A stretch of DNA of 11,083 nucleotides, taken from positions 1 to 11,083 of the forward strand of contig DAOVCF010000043.1 in NCBI GenBank assembly GCA_030670165.1, read 5' to 3'. The notes below the pieces were generated by a model that did not search any database, was not told where the DNA came from, and saw nothing but the letters and a program-made list of their open reading frames with translations. The DNA comes from Candidatus Stahliibacteriota bacterium (lineage in GTDB: Bacteria; Hydrothermota; Tepidihabitantia; B3-TA06). The position numbers and the translations under genes are program-made. Below, piece by piece: positions 1-5,553 of this stretch (positions within the stretch are counted from its first letter, which is position 1; each line of letters begins with the position of its first letter).

Positions 1-2
1 TC

Positions 3-1028
3 CTTTCCCCTGAGTTCGTGCTGGCTGGAACCCGTCTCGCCGCGGTGGAGATGCTTAAGGCAGGAACCACGCTTTTTGCCGACATGTATTTTTTTGAAGA
101 CGAGGTTGCAGAAGCATCGAAAGAGACAGGAATCCGCGTGCTCCTGGGTGAAGGGGTGCTTGCGTTTCCTACCGCGTCTGCAAAGGAGCCGGATAAGGTC
201 TTTGATCTTATCCGCAGCCAGGTCGAACGCTACCAAGGTGATGAGCTTGCAAGTGTCCACATCGCGCCGCACTCGACCTATGCCACCTCAGAGGAGCAGC
301 TGCGGCACTGTGCAGAGCTTGCCGGAGAGTTCAATCTTCCGATTCAGATCCACTGCGCGGAGACCGAGAAGGAGGTAAAGGAATCTCTTGCAAGGCACGG
401 CAGGAGCCAGGTTGCCTATCTGGAAAGCCTGGGTCTTCTCGATGCCCGCATCGGCCTGGTGCACATGGTTTGGTCCCAGGAAGGTGACTGGGAACTTCTC
501 AAGCGCGATAACGTCTCTGTGGTTTCCTGCCCCCAGTCTAACCTCAAGCTTGCATCAGGCATCCCGCCTTTGGCCCGATACATTGATGAAGGGATCGGAG
601 TCTCTCTGGGAACCGACGGCGCCGCTTCGAACAACAATCTCGATATCTGGGAAGAACTTAGGCTTGCCGCCTTCCTGGCGAAAGGCAGCAGCCTTGACCC
701 TACAAAACTCCCGGCCAGACAAGCCCTGCGCATGGTAACCATAGACGCGGCCCGCATCTGTGGGATGGACGAGGGGTTAGGATCATTGGAACCTGGAAAA
801 AAGGCTGACTTGGTAGTCGTGGACCTCTCCAATCCCCACACCACACCTACCTACGATATCTACTCGACCTTGGTCTATGCCGCCTGTGCAGCGGACGTTC
901 GCGATGTATTTGTCGGCGGTCGCAGGGTCGTAAAAGAAGGCCGCATCACCACCTTAGACGAGGAGTCCGTTCTTGCCGAGGCGCACGAGTGGTCGCAAAG
1001 AATCGCCTTGACTCGCAGCAATGTCTAA
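3..1028 (+). CDS. mtaD: 5-methylthioadenosine/S-adenosylhomocysteine deaminase, 5'-truncated by window edge
   Basis: This is a zinc-dependent amidohydrolase of the MtaD/SsnA/TrzN group. The family deaminates 5'-methylthioadenosine and S-adenosylhomocysteine to the inosine derivatives in cytosolic purine/methionine salvage. The frame is open to the window edge, so 341 residues are visible, starting LSPEFVLAGTRLA. Family members are usually about 430 aa, so the N-terminal strand with the HxH zinc ligands lies outside. Visible metal and active-site motifs, numbered from base 3, are IHCAET (His117, Glu120), LVHMVW (His154) and GTDGAASNNN (Asp205). The end (LEPGKKADLVVVD, then VFVGGRRVVKEGR) is the usual amidohydrolase composite beta domain. 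The stop codon overlaps the ATG of a broken SDR stub at 1021. Family assignment is firm; the exact substrate among adenosine-like nucleosides is inferred from motifs. Confidence 0.85.
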   Translation, partial: LSPEFVLAGTRLAAVEMLKAGTTLFADMYFFEDEVAEASKETGIRVLLGEGVLAFPTASAKEPDKVFDLIRSQVERYQGDELASVHIAPHSTYATSEEQLRHCAELAGEFNLPIQIHCAETEKEVKESLARHGRSQVAYLESLGLLDARIGLVHMVWSQEGDWELLKRDNVSVVSCPQSNLKLASGIPPLARYIDEGIGVSLGTDGAASNNNLDIWEELRLAAFLAKGSSLDPTKLPARQALRMVTIDAARICGMDEGLGSLEPGKKADLVVVDLSNPHTTPTYDIYSTLVYAACAADVRDVFVGGRRVVKEGRITTLDEESVLAEAHEWSQRIALTRSNV

Positions 1029-1125
1029 GGTACTCGTCACCGGCGCTTCCGAATTCCTTTCACCCCACAACGCTACTTCGTATCGTTGCGGGGACCCTGG
1101 AAGAAAGAAGGGGCAATTGGATTAA
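1021..1125 (+). pseudogene. 5' stub of an SDR gene, interrupted by hairpin element E1
   Basis: A 34-codon frame starts at an ATG inside the end of the deaminase gene. Its first 13 residues, MSKVLVTGASEFL, match the N-terminus of the four intact SDR copies, with the second Gly of the Rossmann loop changed to Glu. Directly after the Leu codon the SDR sequence ends and hairpin E1 begins. The frame reads through it (NATSYRCGDPG) and stops at 1123-1125, three bases before the ATG of the next SDR gene. It cannot encode a working enzyme. It may be dead debris, or it may act as a translated leader coupling the deaminase to the SDR gene. I see no clear ribosome binding site of its own. A second stub at 4472 has the same design. 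Confidence 0.7.
1062..1098 (+). repeat. 37-nt hairpin element E1
   Basis: Fits ACCCC-N23-GGGGACCCT. CCCC 1063-1066 pairs with GGGG 1090-1093; A1067/C1089 is unpaired; CAACG 1068-1072 pairs with 1084-1088; a C/T mismatch follows; TAC pairs across a small TTC loop. No T-run follows, so it does not look like an intrinsic terminator. Its core is nearly the same as that of E8 (4522), and both lie inside an SDR 5' stub. Confidence 0.85.
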
Positions 1126-1128
1126 ATA

Positions 1129-2109
1129 ATGAAAGGCAGGAAGAAAAAAGTATTAGTTACAGGTGCTTCTGGGTTCCTTGGCTCCCATATCTCGGAAGCG
1201 GCGCACGAGGCGGGCTATGAGGTGCACGTGCTTATCCGCGAGACAAGCTCAAGACAGTGGCTTGATCATGATTGGCTCACCGTCCACGTCTGTGAACTGG
1301 ATGATCGCAAGACACTTGCTCGAATCCTAAAGGGAGCGGATGCGGTTATTCACAACGCCGGCGCACTTCCCGGTTCATCCGAAGCAGAGCTCAGACGAAC
1401 TAACGTAGAATCTACAAGAATCCTGGCAGAGGAAGCAATAAAAGCCGATGTCCGCGGATTTGTCTATGCCTCCAGTCGATCCGCAGGTGGCGTCAACACA
1501 GGAGGGTTACTTAAAACCGAGGATGAACCTGACAGCTCAACCGTGAGCTACGGAAAAAGCAAGAAACAGGCCGAGGAGATTCTGTACTCACTTCGCAAGA
1601 AGATTCACGCGGTAAGCCTGCGATACTCCCTTATCTACGGACCACGGGACAGGCATCTGCTGCGGCTGTTTAAGATAGTTAATGGATCAATCGTGCCTAT
1701 CCCTGGATTTAAGCCCATATATACACCCATGGTGTATGTTGAGGATGCGGCACGCGCAGCGATTGCGGCGCTGCAGGCACCTGTGGATTCAGGATCGTTC
1801 TACTATATCTCAGATGGGGTTGAGTATACGCTTGATTTAATGTATGATTTTATAACGCAGGCGCTGGGGAAGAGCGGAGTGCGGGTTCGGATACCGCTCT
1901 GGGTCGCATCCGTAGCGGCCTGGTGGATGAATGGGGTGATGAGAAAGGAGACTGGGCTCTCGCCCGATTCGGTAAGGGATTTGCGCTCTCGTTATCGCCT
2001 GGTATCACCCAAGCGAGCCATACGAGAGTTGGGTTGGATGCCTGAGGTGACGCCTCAGCAGGGATTTGCCGAGACGGTGCGGTGGTACAGGGATCAAGGG
2101 TGGTTATAA
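1129..2109 (+). CDS. Extended SDR, NAD(P)-dependent epimerase/dehydratase family, tandem copy 1
   Basis: A 326-aa cytosolic Rossmann-fold oxidoreductase and the first of four tandem paralogues. The dinucleotide loop TGASGFLGSH is at residues 11-20 (GxxGxxG). Arg after the second strand (VLIR, about residue 37) suggests NADP(H). IHNAG is at 74-78. Catalytic-type residues are Ser115/116 (YASS) and Tyr141-x3-Lys145 (YGKSK). The C-terminal part has hydrophobic Trp-rich helices (AAWW) and ends VRWYRDQGWL, as in all copies. It lacks the GPGKGP stretch that follows the Ser motif in copies 2 and 3. The overall look is that of dihydroflavonol reductase/3-beta-hydroxysteroid dehydrogenase-like SDRs; the substrate is unknown. 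The ATG lies 3 nt after the stub's stop and has only weak Shine-Dalgarno support, so start by translational coupling is possible. Confidence 0.88.
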   Translation: MKGRKKKVLVTGASGFLGSHISEAAHEAGYEVHVLIRETSSRQWLDHDWLTVHVCELDDRKTLARILKGADAVIHNAGALPGSSEAELRRTNVESTRILAEEAIKADVRGFVYASSRSAGGVNTGGLLKTEDEPDSSTVSYGKSKKQAEEILYSLRKKIHAVSLRYSLIYGPRDRHLLRLFKIVNGSIVPIPGFKPIYTPMVYVEDAARAAIAALQAPVDSGSFYYISDGVEYTLDLMYDFITQALGKSGVRVRIPLWVASVAAWWMNGVMRKETGLSPDSVRDLRSRYRLVSPKRAIRELGWMPEVTPQQGFAETVRWYRDQGWL

Positions 2110-2114
2110 TTAAT

Positions 2115-2151
2115 ACCCCAAGAGCTTCCTGCGTAAGCTCTTGGGGACCCC
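2115..2151 (+). repeat. 37-nt hairpin element E2
   Basis: Fits ACCCC-N23-GGGGACCCC. It has a perfect 12-bp stem, 2116-2127 with 2135-2146, and a 7-nt loop. The core (AAGAGCTT) is unlike that of any other copy. It sits 5 nt after the stop codon of SDR copy 1, inside a left flank (TTATAATTAATACCCCA) that is identical after SDR copy 2. Confidence 0.88.
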
Positions 2152-2199
2152 GGGAGGACCATTGGAGGTTCGTTCTTTCATGTTGCAGGAATTCTTGAT
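2152..2199 (+). repeat. Duplicated SDR leader, copy A
   Basis: These 48 nt differ at one position (2154) from 3300-3347. The segment carries GGAGG at 2164-2168, then an ATG at 2180, and ends TTGAT. The similarity resumes at 2237 in the coding sequence after a 37-nt segment missing from the other copy. Confidence 0.85.
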
Positions 2200-2203
2200 G
2201 TAG
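2180..2203 (+). CDS. Seven-codon leader ORF before SDR copy 2
   Basis: ATG at 2180 lies 11 nt after a GGAGG site and encodes MLQEFLM followed by TAG at 2201-2203, 16 nt before the SDR start. In SDR copy 3 the same codons (MLQEFL) are fused to the enzyme because a 37-nt segment is absent. That makes real translation of this short frame plausible, but nothing in the sequence proves it. It may be only a relic of the old start. Confidence 0.3.
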   Translation: MLQEFLM

Positions 2204-2219
2204 ATATACTTAAAGGAAG

Positions 2220-3212
2220 ATGTCGGAGTTAATGATAAAAAAGGTTCTGGTCACAGGCGCATCGGGATTTTTGGGTTCCCACATCTCGGAGGCTGCGCAT
2301 GATGCAGGCTACGAAGTCCACGCCCTTATCCGCGAGATAAGCTCACGCCAGTGGTTGAATCAGGATGAGATTCATATCCACGTTGCGGATCTTGGTGACC
2401 GTGAAGCGATGACCGCTCTCCTCAAGGAGATGGATTATGTGATCCACAATGCGGGTGTGCTTTCCACAGTGGCGCGCAACGCCGCCCACTGCCAGAGGGT
2501 TAACGTTGATATAACCCGACTGCTGGCCGAGGAATCGATAAAGGCCGGGATCAAAAGATTCATCTACATCTCCAGCATTGCCGCTGGCGGGCCGGGCAAA
2601 GGTCCAGAGGCTCGGACCGAGGAAGCCCCGGATAATCCTGTTTCCAACTACGGCCGGAGCAAGAAACAGGCAGAGGAATTACTTTACGAGCTTCGAGAGA
2701 ACCTATTCGTAGTTATCCTGCGTCAAGGTATGATCTACGGACCGCGCGACCATAACATCCTCGGGTTCTTCAAGACACTTGAAGGGAATCTGGTTCCGGT
2801 TATAGGCTACAAACCGTTATACAGTTCCATGATTTACGTGAAGGATGCGGCAAGTGCTGCTGTCAAGGCTCTTTCTGCAGATGTAGCTTCCGGCTCAGTC
2901 TACCAGATCACCGACGGCCAAGCCTATACCATTGAGGGACTTTGTGACAATATGGAGGAAGCTTTGGGTAAGGAGAAGAAGGGAAATCGAATCAGGATTC
3001 CCTTCTGGCTGGTGATGCTGAGAGCCTGGTGGCTACACGATATCCGCAGAGTACGCGGCATATCTCCTGATCAGGTGCGGCAGTTTCGCTCGCGCTACTG
3101 GTACGTCTCCCCTGATAAAGCTATCCGGGAACTGGGCTGGGAGCCGAAGATGGACATAATGAAGGGATTGGTGGAGACCGTAGAATGGTATCGAAGGCAA
3201 GGCTGGTTATAA
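2220..3212 (+). CDS. Extended SDR, NAD(P)-dependent epimerase/dehydratase family, tandem copy 2
   Basis: 330 aa, same domain order as copy 1. The Rossmann loop TGASGFLGSH is at 12-21, VIHNAG at 74-79, YISS at 116-119, GPGKGP at about 124-129 and Tyr144-x3-Lys148 (YGRSK); the protein ends VEWYRRQGWL. All SDR catalytic positions are present, so it should be active on an unknown substrate. Start choice is uncertain. ATG 2220 has GGAAG almost touching it, while the in-frame ATG at 2232 would give MIKKVLV with GGAG three bases upstream. Bases 2237-2332 match copy 3 with two differences, then similarity falls abruptly to the ordinary paralogue level, which points to recent conversion or recombination of the 5' end. 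Confidence 0.87.
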   Translation: MSELMIKKVLVTGASGFLGSHISEAAHDAGYEVHALIREISSRQWLNQDEIHIHVADLGDREAMTALLKEMDYVIHNAGVLSTVARNAAHCQRVNVDITRLLAEESIKAGIKRFIYISSIAAGGPGKGPEARTEEAPDNPVSNYGRSKKQAEELLYELRENLFVVILRQGMIYGPRDHNILGFFKTLEGNLVPVIGYKPLYSSMIYVKDAASAAVKALSADVASGSVYQITDGQAYTIEGLCDNMEEALGKEKKGNRIRIPFWLVMLRAWWLHDIRRVRGISPDQVRQFRSRYWYVSPDKAIRELGWEPKMDIMKGLVETVEWYRRQGWL

Positions 3213-3217
3213 TTAAT

Positions 3218-3254
3218 ACCCCACACGTACGCTCCGCGTCCGTACGGGGACCCC
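3218..3254 (+). repeat. 37-nt hairpin element E3
   Basis: Fits ACCCC-N23-GGGGACCCC. It folds as CCCC/GGGG, an A/C and a C/A mismatch, ACG with CGT, a T/C mismatch, then ACGC 3229-3232 with GCGT 3236-3239 around a TCC loop. It is the first half of a pair with E4, starting exactly 45 nt before it, and is nearly identical to E6. Confidence 0.85.
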
Positions 3255-3262
3255 GAGCATAC

Positions 3263-3299
3263 ACCCCACGAGATCGCTACACGATCTCGCGGGGACCCT
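3263..3299 (+). repeat. 37-nt hairpin element E4
   Basis: Fits ACCCC-N23-GGGGACCCT. Stem CGAGATCG 3269-3276 pairs with 3282-3289 around the CTACA loop; A3268/C3290 is unpaired and CCCC/GGGG closes the stem. It is separated from E3 by the 8-nt linker GAGCATAC and has the same core as E7. Confidence 0.87.
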
Positions 3300-3347
3300 G
3301 GAAGGACCATTGGAGGTTCGTTCTTTCATGTTGCAGGAATTCTTGAT
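3300..3347 (+). repeat. Duplicated SDR leader, copy B
   Basis: Matches 2152-2199 with one difference. GGAGG at 3312-3316 lies 11 nt before ATG 3328, which here opens the SDR gene itself rather than a 7-codon leader frame. Confidence 0.85.
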
Positions 3348-4314
3348 AAAAAAGGTCCTGGTCACAGGCGCATCGGGATTTTTGGGTTCCCACATCTCGG
3401 AGGCTGCGCATGATGCAGGCTACGAAGTCCACGTCCTTATCCGTCAAACCAGCTCCAGGCGCTGGCTCAAACATGACTGGCTTAATATCCACGTTGCTAA
3501 TCTGGATGATCGTTGTGGCCTTTCAGGGGTGCTTAAAGGGATGGACGCCGTTATCCACAACGCCGGTGCTACCTCAGGATTCAGCGAGGAGGATTTTCAG
3601 CATGTCAACGTGGAAGGAACAAGGGCTGTTGTCGAGGAATCAATCAAGGCAGGAGTCAAGCGATTCGTTTATATCTCCAGCCAGGCCGCGGGCGGTCCGG
3701 GCAAAGGTCCTTTCCCAAAGACCGAGGGCGATCCTGACTGCCCGGTTTCCGGCTACGGCCGCAGCAAAAAAAAGGCAGAAGAACTCCTCTACTCACTCCG
3801 TGATAAGATAGGGGTGGTAAGCCTTCGCTATCCTGTGATCTACGGTCCGCGGGGCAAGGAGATGCTGTCTGTTTTCAAGTTGGCTGGAGGGATCATCCAG
3901 CCTCTGATAGGAATGAAACCTCTTTACACCTCCATGGTCTACGTAACCGATGCGGCGCGTGCAGCGGTTGCAGCAGCTAAGGCGAAGCTGCTTTCAGGCT
4001 CGATCTATTACGTAACCGACGGTATCGATTACACCGTTGAGTATCTTTACGATCAGATAGATGAGGTGCTGGAGCATAGGGGGAGACGTATTAATGTACC
4101 CTTCTGGCTCGTTTCGCTGGCCGCATGGTGGACCCATGAGGTCAGGGGAGAACAAACCTCCTTTACCCGCGAGAAGGTGCGGGAGTTCAAAGCCAGATAC
4201 TGGCTTGCCTCCTCTGAACGGGCTATGCGCGAACTTGGCTGGAGACCCCAGGTTCTGCCTCAGGAGGGATTTGCCAAGACGGTGCGATGGTATCGGTACA
4301 AGCGGTGGCTGTGA
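3328..4314 (+). CDS. Extended SDR, NAD(P)-dependent epimerase/dehydratase family, tandem copy 3
   Basis: 328 aa from ATG 3328. A TTG at 3310 would add six residues but is poorly placed. The N-terminus MLQEFLIKKVLV is odd: its first six residues correspond to the separate leader ORF upstream of copy 2, fused here by absence of 37 nt. The Rossmann loop TGASGFLGSH is at 13-22, VIHNAG at 75-80, YISS at 115-118, GPGKGP at 123-128 and Tyr143-x3-Lys147 (YGRSK). The Lys codons of the active-site motif form a run of eight A (3766-3773) read as A-AAA-AAG, a slippery pattern. It ends VRWYRYKRWL. All catalytic residues are intact; the substrate is unknown. Confidence 0.87.
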   Translation: MLQEFLIKKVLVTGASGFLGSHISEAAHDAGYEVHVLIRQTSSRRWLKHDWLNIHVANLDDRCGLSGVLKGMDAVIHNAGATSGFSEEDFQHVNVEGTRAVVEESIKAGVKRFVYISSQAAGGPGKGPFPKTEGDPDCPVSGYGRSKKKAEELLYSLRDKIGVVSLRYPVIYGPRGKEMLSVFKLAGGIIQPLIGMKPLYTSMVYVTDAARAAVAAAKAKLLSGSIYYVTDGIDYTVEYLYDQIDEVLEHRGRRINVPFWLVSLAAWWTHEVRGEQTSFTREKVREFKARYWLASSERAMRELGWRPQVLPQEGFAKTVRWYRYKRWL

Positions 4315-4317
4315 TTT

Positions 4318-4354
4318 ACCCCATAAAGTTACGGAGTAACTTTATGGGAACCCC
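4318..4354 (+). repeat. 37-nt hairpin element E5
   Basis: Fits the family with one cap change (GGGAACCCC). It has a perfect 13-bp stem, 4320-4332 with 4336-4348, and a GGA loop. The A/T-rich core is unlike that of any other copy. It lies 3 nt after the stop of SDR copy 3 and is first in an array of three with 45-nt period. Confidence 0.87.
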
Positions 4355-4362
4355 GGGCATAC

Positions 4363-4399
4363 ACCCCACACGTACGCTCCGCGTCCGTGCGGGGACCCC
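4363..4399 (+). repeat. 37-nt hairpin element E6
   Basis: Fits ACCCC-N23-GGGGACCCC. CCCC/GGGG, an A/C mismatch, CACG 4369-4372 with CGTG 4386-4389, a T/C mismatch, ACGC 4374-4377 with GCGT 4381-4384, TCC loop. It differs from E3 at a single base (G4389 where E3 has A3244), which restores a pair. Linkers of 8 nt lie on both sides (GGGCATAC and GAGCAAAT). Confidence 0.87.
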
Positions 4400-4407
4400 G
4401 AGCAAAT

Positions 4408-4444
4408 ACCCCACGAGATCGCTACACGATCTCGCAGGGACCCC
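4408..4444 (+). repeat. 37-nt hairpin element E7
   Basis: Same core as E4: CGAGATCG 4414-4421 with 4427-4434 around the CTACA loop. The right cap is changed to AGGGACCCC. It is third in the 45-nt-period array. Confidence 0.86.
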
Positions 4445-4471
4445 GGGAGGCGAGAAAGTTGTTTAAGGTTA

Positions 4472-4600
4472 ATGGCTGAAGTAAAAAAGATTCTGGTTAC
4501 AGGCGCGTCCGGATTTCTTTTACCCCGCAACGCTACTTTGTACCGTTGCGGGGACCCCGAAAAAGGACAGTTCGATCAGGTTAGGTTGTGGGTGTTATGA
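4472..4600 (+). pseudogene. 5' stub of an SDR gene, interrupted by hairpin element E8
   Basis: A 42-codon frame whose first 16 residues, MAEVKKILVTGASGFL, are an SDR N-terminus with an intact Rossmann loop. Directly after the Leu codon the SDR sequence stops and hairpin E8 starts. The frame continues through it (NATLYRCGDPEKG) and ends in TGA at 4598-4600, overlapping the ATG of SDR copy 4 as ATGA. A weak AAGG lies 3 nt before its ATG. It is broken at the same codon and by nearly the same hairpin as the stub at 1021. The SDR parts of the two stubs differ at many silent positions, so they are not a simple recent copy of one another. It could act as a coupling leader peptide or be debris. Confidence 0.7.
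4522..4558 (+). repeat. 37-nt hairpin element E8
   Basis: Fits ACCCC-N23-GGGGACCCC. A perfect 10-bp stem, 4523-4532 with 4544-4553, then a C/C mismatch, TA with TA and a CTTTG loop. It is close to E1 and restores the pair (G4527-C4549) that is A/C in E1. Confidence 0.88.
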
Positions 4601-5553
4601 AAAAGGTTCTGGTAACCGGTGCATCTGGATTTCTTGGTTCGCACATATCCGAGGCGGCGCACGAGGCTGGATACGATGTGCACGCCTTGATTCGCAAGAC
4701 AAGCTCGTATCGCTGGTTGAAGCACGACTGGCTCAACATCCATGTTTCCGAACTCGACGATCGCAAGACGCTTTTTTCGATCCTTAAGGATGTAGACGCC
4801 GTGATCCACAACGCAGGGACACTCTGGGGGGCATATCATAAGGTAAATACCGAGGGGACGCGGGTCGTTGCCGAGGAGTCTGTCAAAGTCGGGATCAAGA
4901 GTTTTGTCTACATCTCAAGCCTGGCCGCAGGAGGGTCCTCGAAGGGGCCTTATGCAAAGGATGGCGGGGAACCGGATAACCCTATCTCTTCATACGGGCA
5001 CAGCAAAAAAGCCGCCGAGCAGTTGCTTTATAATCTACGGGGCAAGCTCCACGTGGTGATCTTGCGCTATCCCATGATCTACGGGCCGCGCGACACCCAG
5101 GGTCTGCGTCTTTTCAAGACCTTCAAGATTTTCATTAATCCAAGCGTTGGTTTAAGGCGTCGCTACATCTCGGCGGTCTACGTAAAGGATGCGGCCCTGG
5201 CAGCAGTTCGCGCCCTTTTTGCACCGGTCGGCTCCGGTTCCTGCTATAACATCTCCGACGGAGCCGATTACACGTTCAACAAGCTCTACAAGGTGGTAGG
5301 CAAGATCTGGGGAAGAAAGGCGCTGCGCATCCCGGTGCCTTTTGACTTGATTATGTTCGGAGCATGGCTGGTCAACGATTTCCTCAAGGGCAAGACCGCA
5401 TTTAACCCTGATCAGATGGGGATGTTTCGTGAACGCTACTGGCTTGTATCGCCGGAGCGCGCTATTAGCGAACTCGGCTGGGAACCCCAGGTTGACATTT
5501 ACCAGGGGGTTAAAGAGACGGTGCGATGGTATAAAGAGAAGGGCTGGTTGTGA
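4597..5553 (+). CDS. Extended SDR, NAD(P)-dependent epimerase/dehydratase family, tandem copy 4
   Basis: 318 aa from ATG 4597, chosen because it forms an ATGA overlap with the upstream stub's stop; the in-frame GTG at 4588 would add three residues. The Rossmann loop TGASGFLGSH is at 7-16, VIHNAG at 69-74, YISS at 105-108 and Tyr133-x3-Lys137 (YGHSK), and it ends VRWYKEKGWL. It is the shortest copy, mainly because the loop after IHNAG is shorter. No clear Shine-Dalgarno site precedes it, which again suggests coupling. It overlaps the next gene by GTGA and, unlike the other copies, has no hairpin element downstream. The enzyme fold is clear; the substrate is unknown. Confidence 0.88.
   Translation: MKKVLVTGASGFLGSHISEAAHEAGYDVHALIRKTSSYRWLKHDWLNIHVSELDDRKTLFSILKDVDAVIHNAGTLWGAYHKVNTEGTRVVAEESVKVGIKSFVYISSLAAGGSSKGPYAKDGGEPDNPISSYGHSKKAAEQLLYNLRGKLHVVILRYPMIYGPRDTQGLRLFKTFKIFINPSVGLRRRYISAVYVKDAALAAVRALFAPVGSGSCYNISDGADYTFNKLYKVVGKIWGRKALRIPVPFDLIMFGAWLVNDFLKGKTAFNPDQMGMFRERYWLVSPERAISELGWEPQVDIYQGVKETVRWYKEKGWL

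Noticed and set aside
416..844. Long open frame on the minus strand inside the deaminase gene
   Set aside because: It is a shadow of the deaminase frame, with no recognisable domain and no ribosome binding site.
2105..2110. Perfect TATAAT at the stop of SDR copy 1 (also at copy 2) as a promoter
   Set aside because: No -35-like hexamer lies 15-19 nt upstream; it is the conserved 3' end of the coding sequence plus flank.
2115..2151. Integron attC sites after each SDR gene
   Set aside because: Imperfect palindromes after tandem genes resemble cassettes, but there is no GTTRRRY core site, no integrase, and each copy is only 37 nt.
4318..4444. CRISPR array
   Set aside because: There are only three units, the caps are short and constant while the palindromic cores vary, linkers are 8 nt, and no cas gene is visible.
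3095..4530. Minus-strand frames with a 15-residue repeat (GSPRDRVAISWGVCS and similar) at 3095-3310 and 4342-4530
   Set aside because: The 15-residue period is simply the 45-nt hairpin array read on the other strand. The frames overlap SDR coding sequence and have no start signals.
1062..4558. Rho-independent terminators
   Set aside because: Stems are GC-capped but none is followed by a T-run, and E1 and E8 lie inside open frames.
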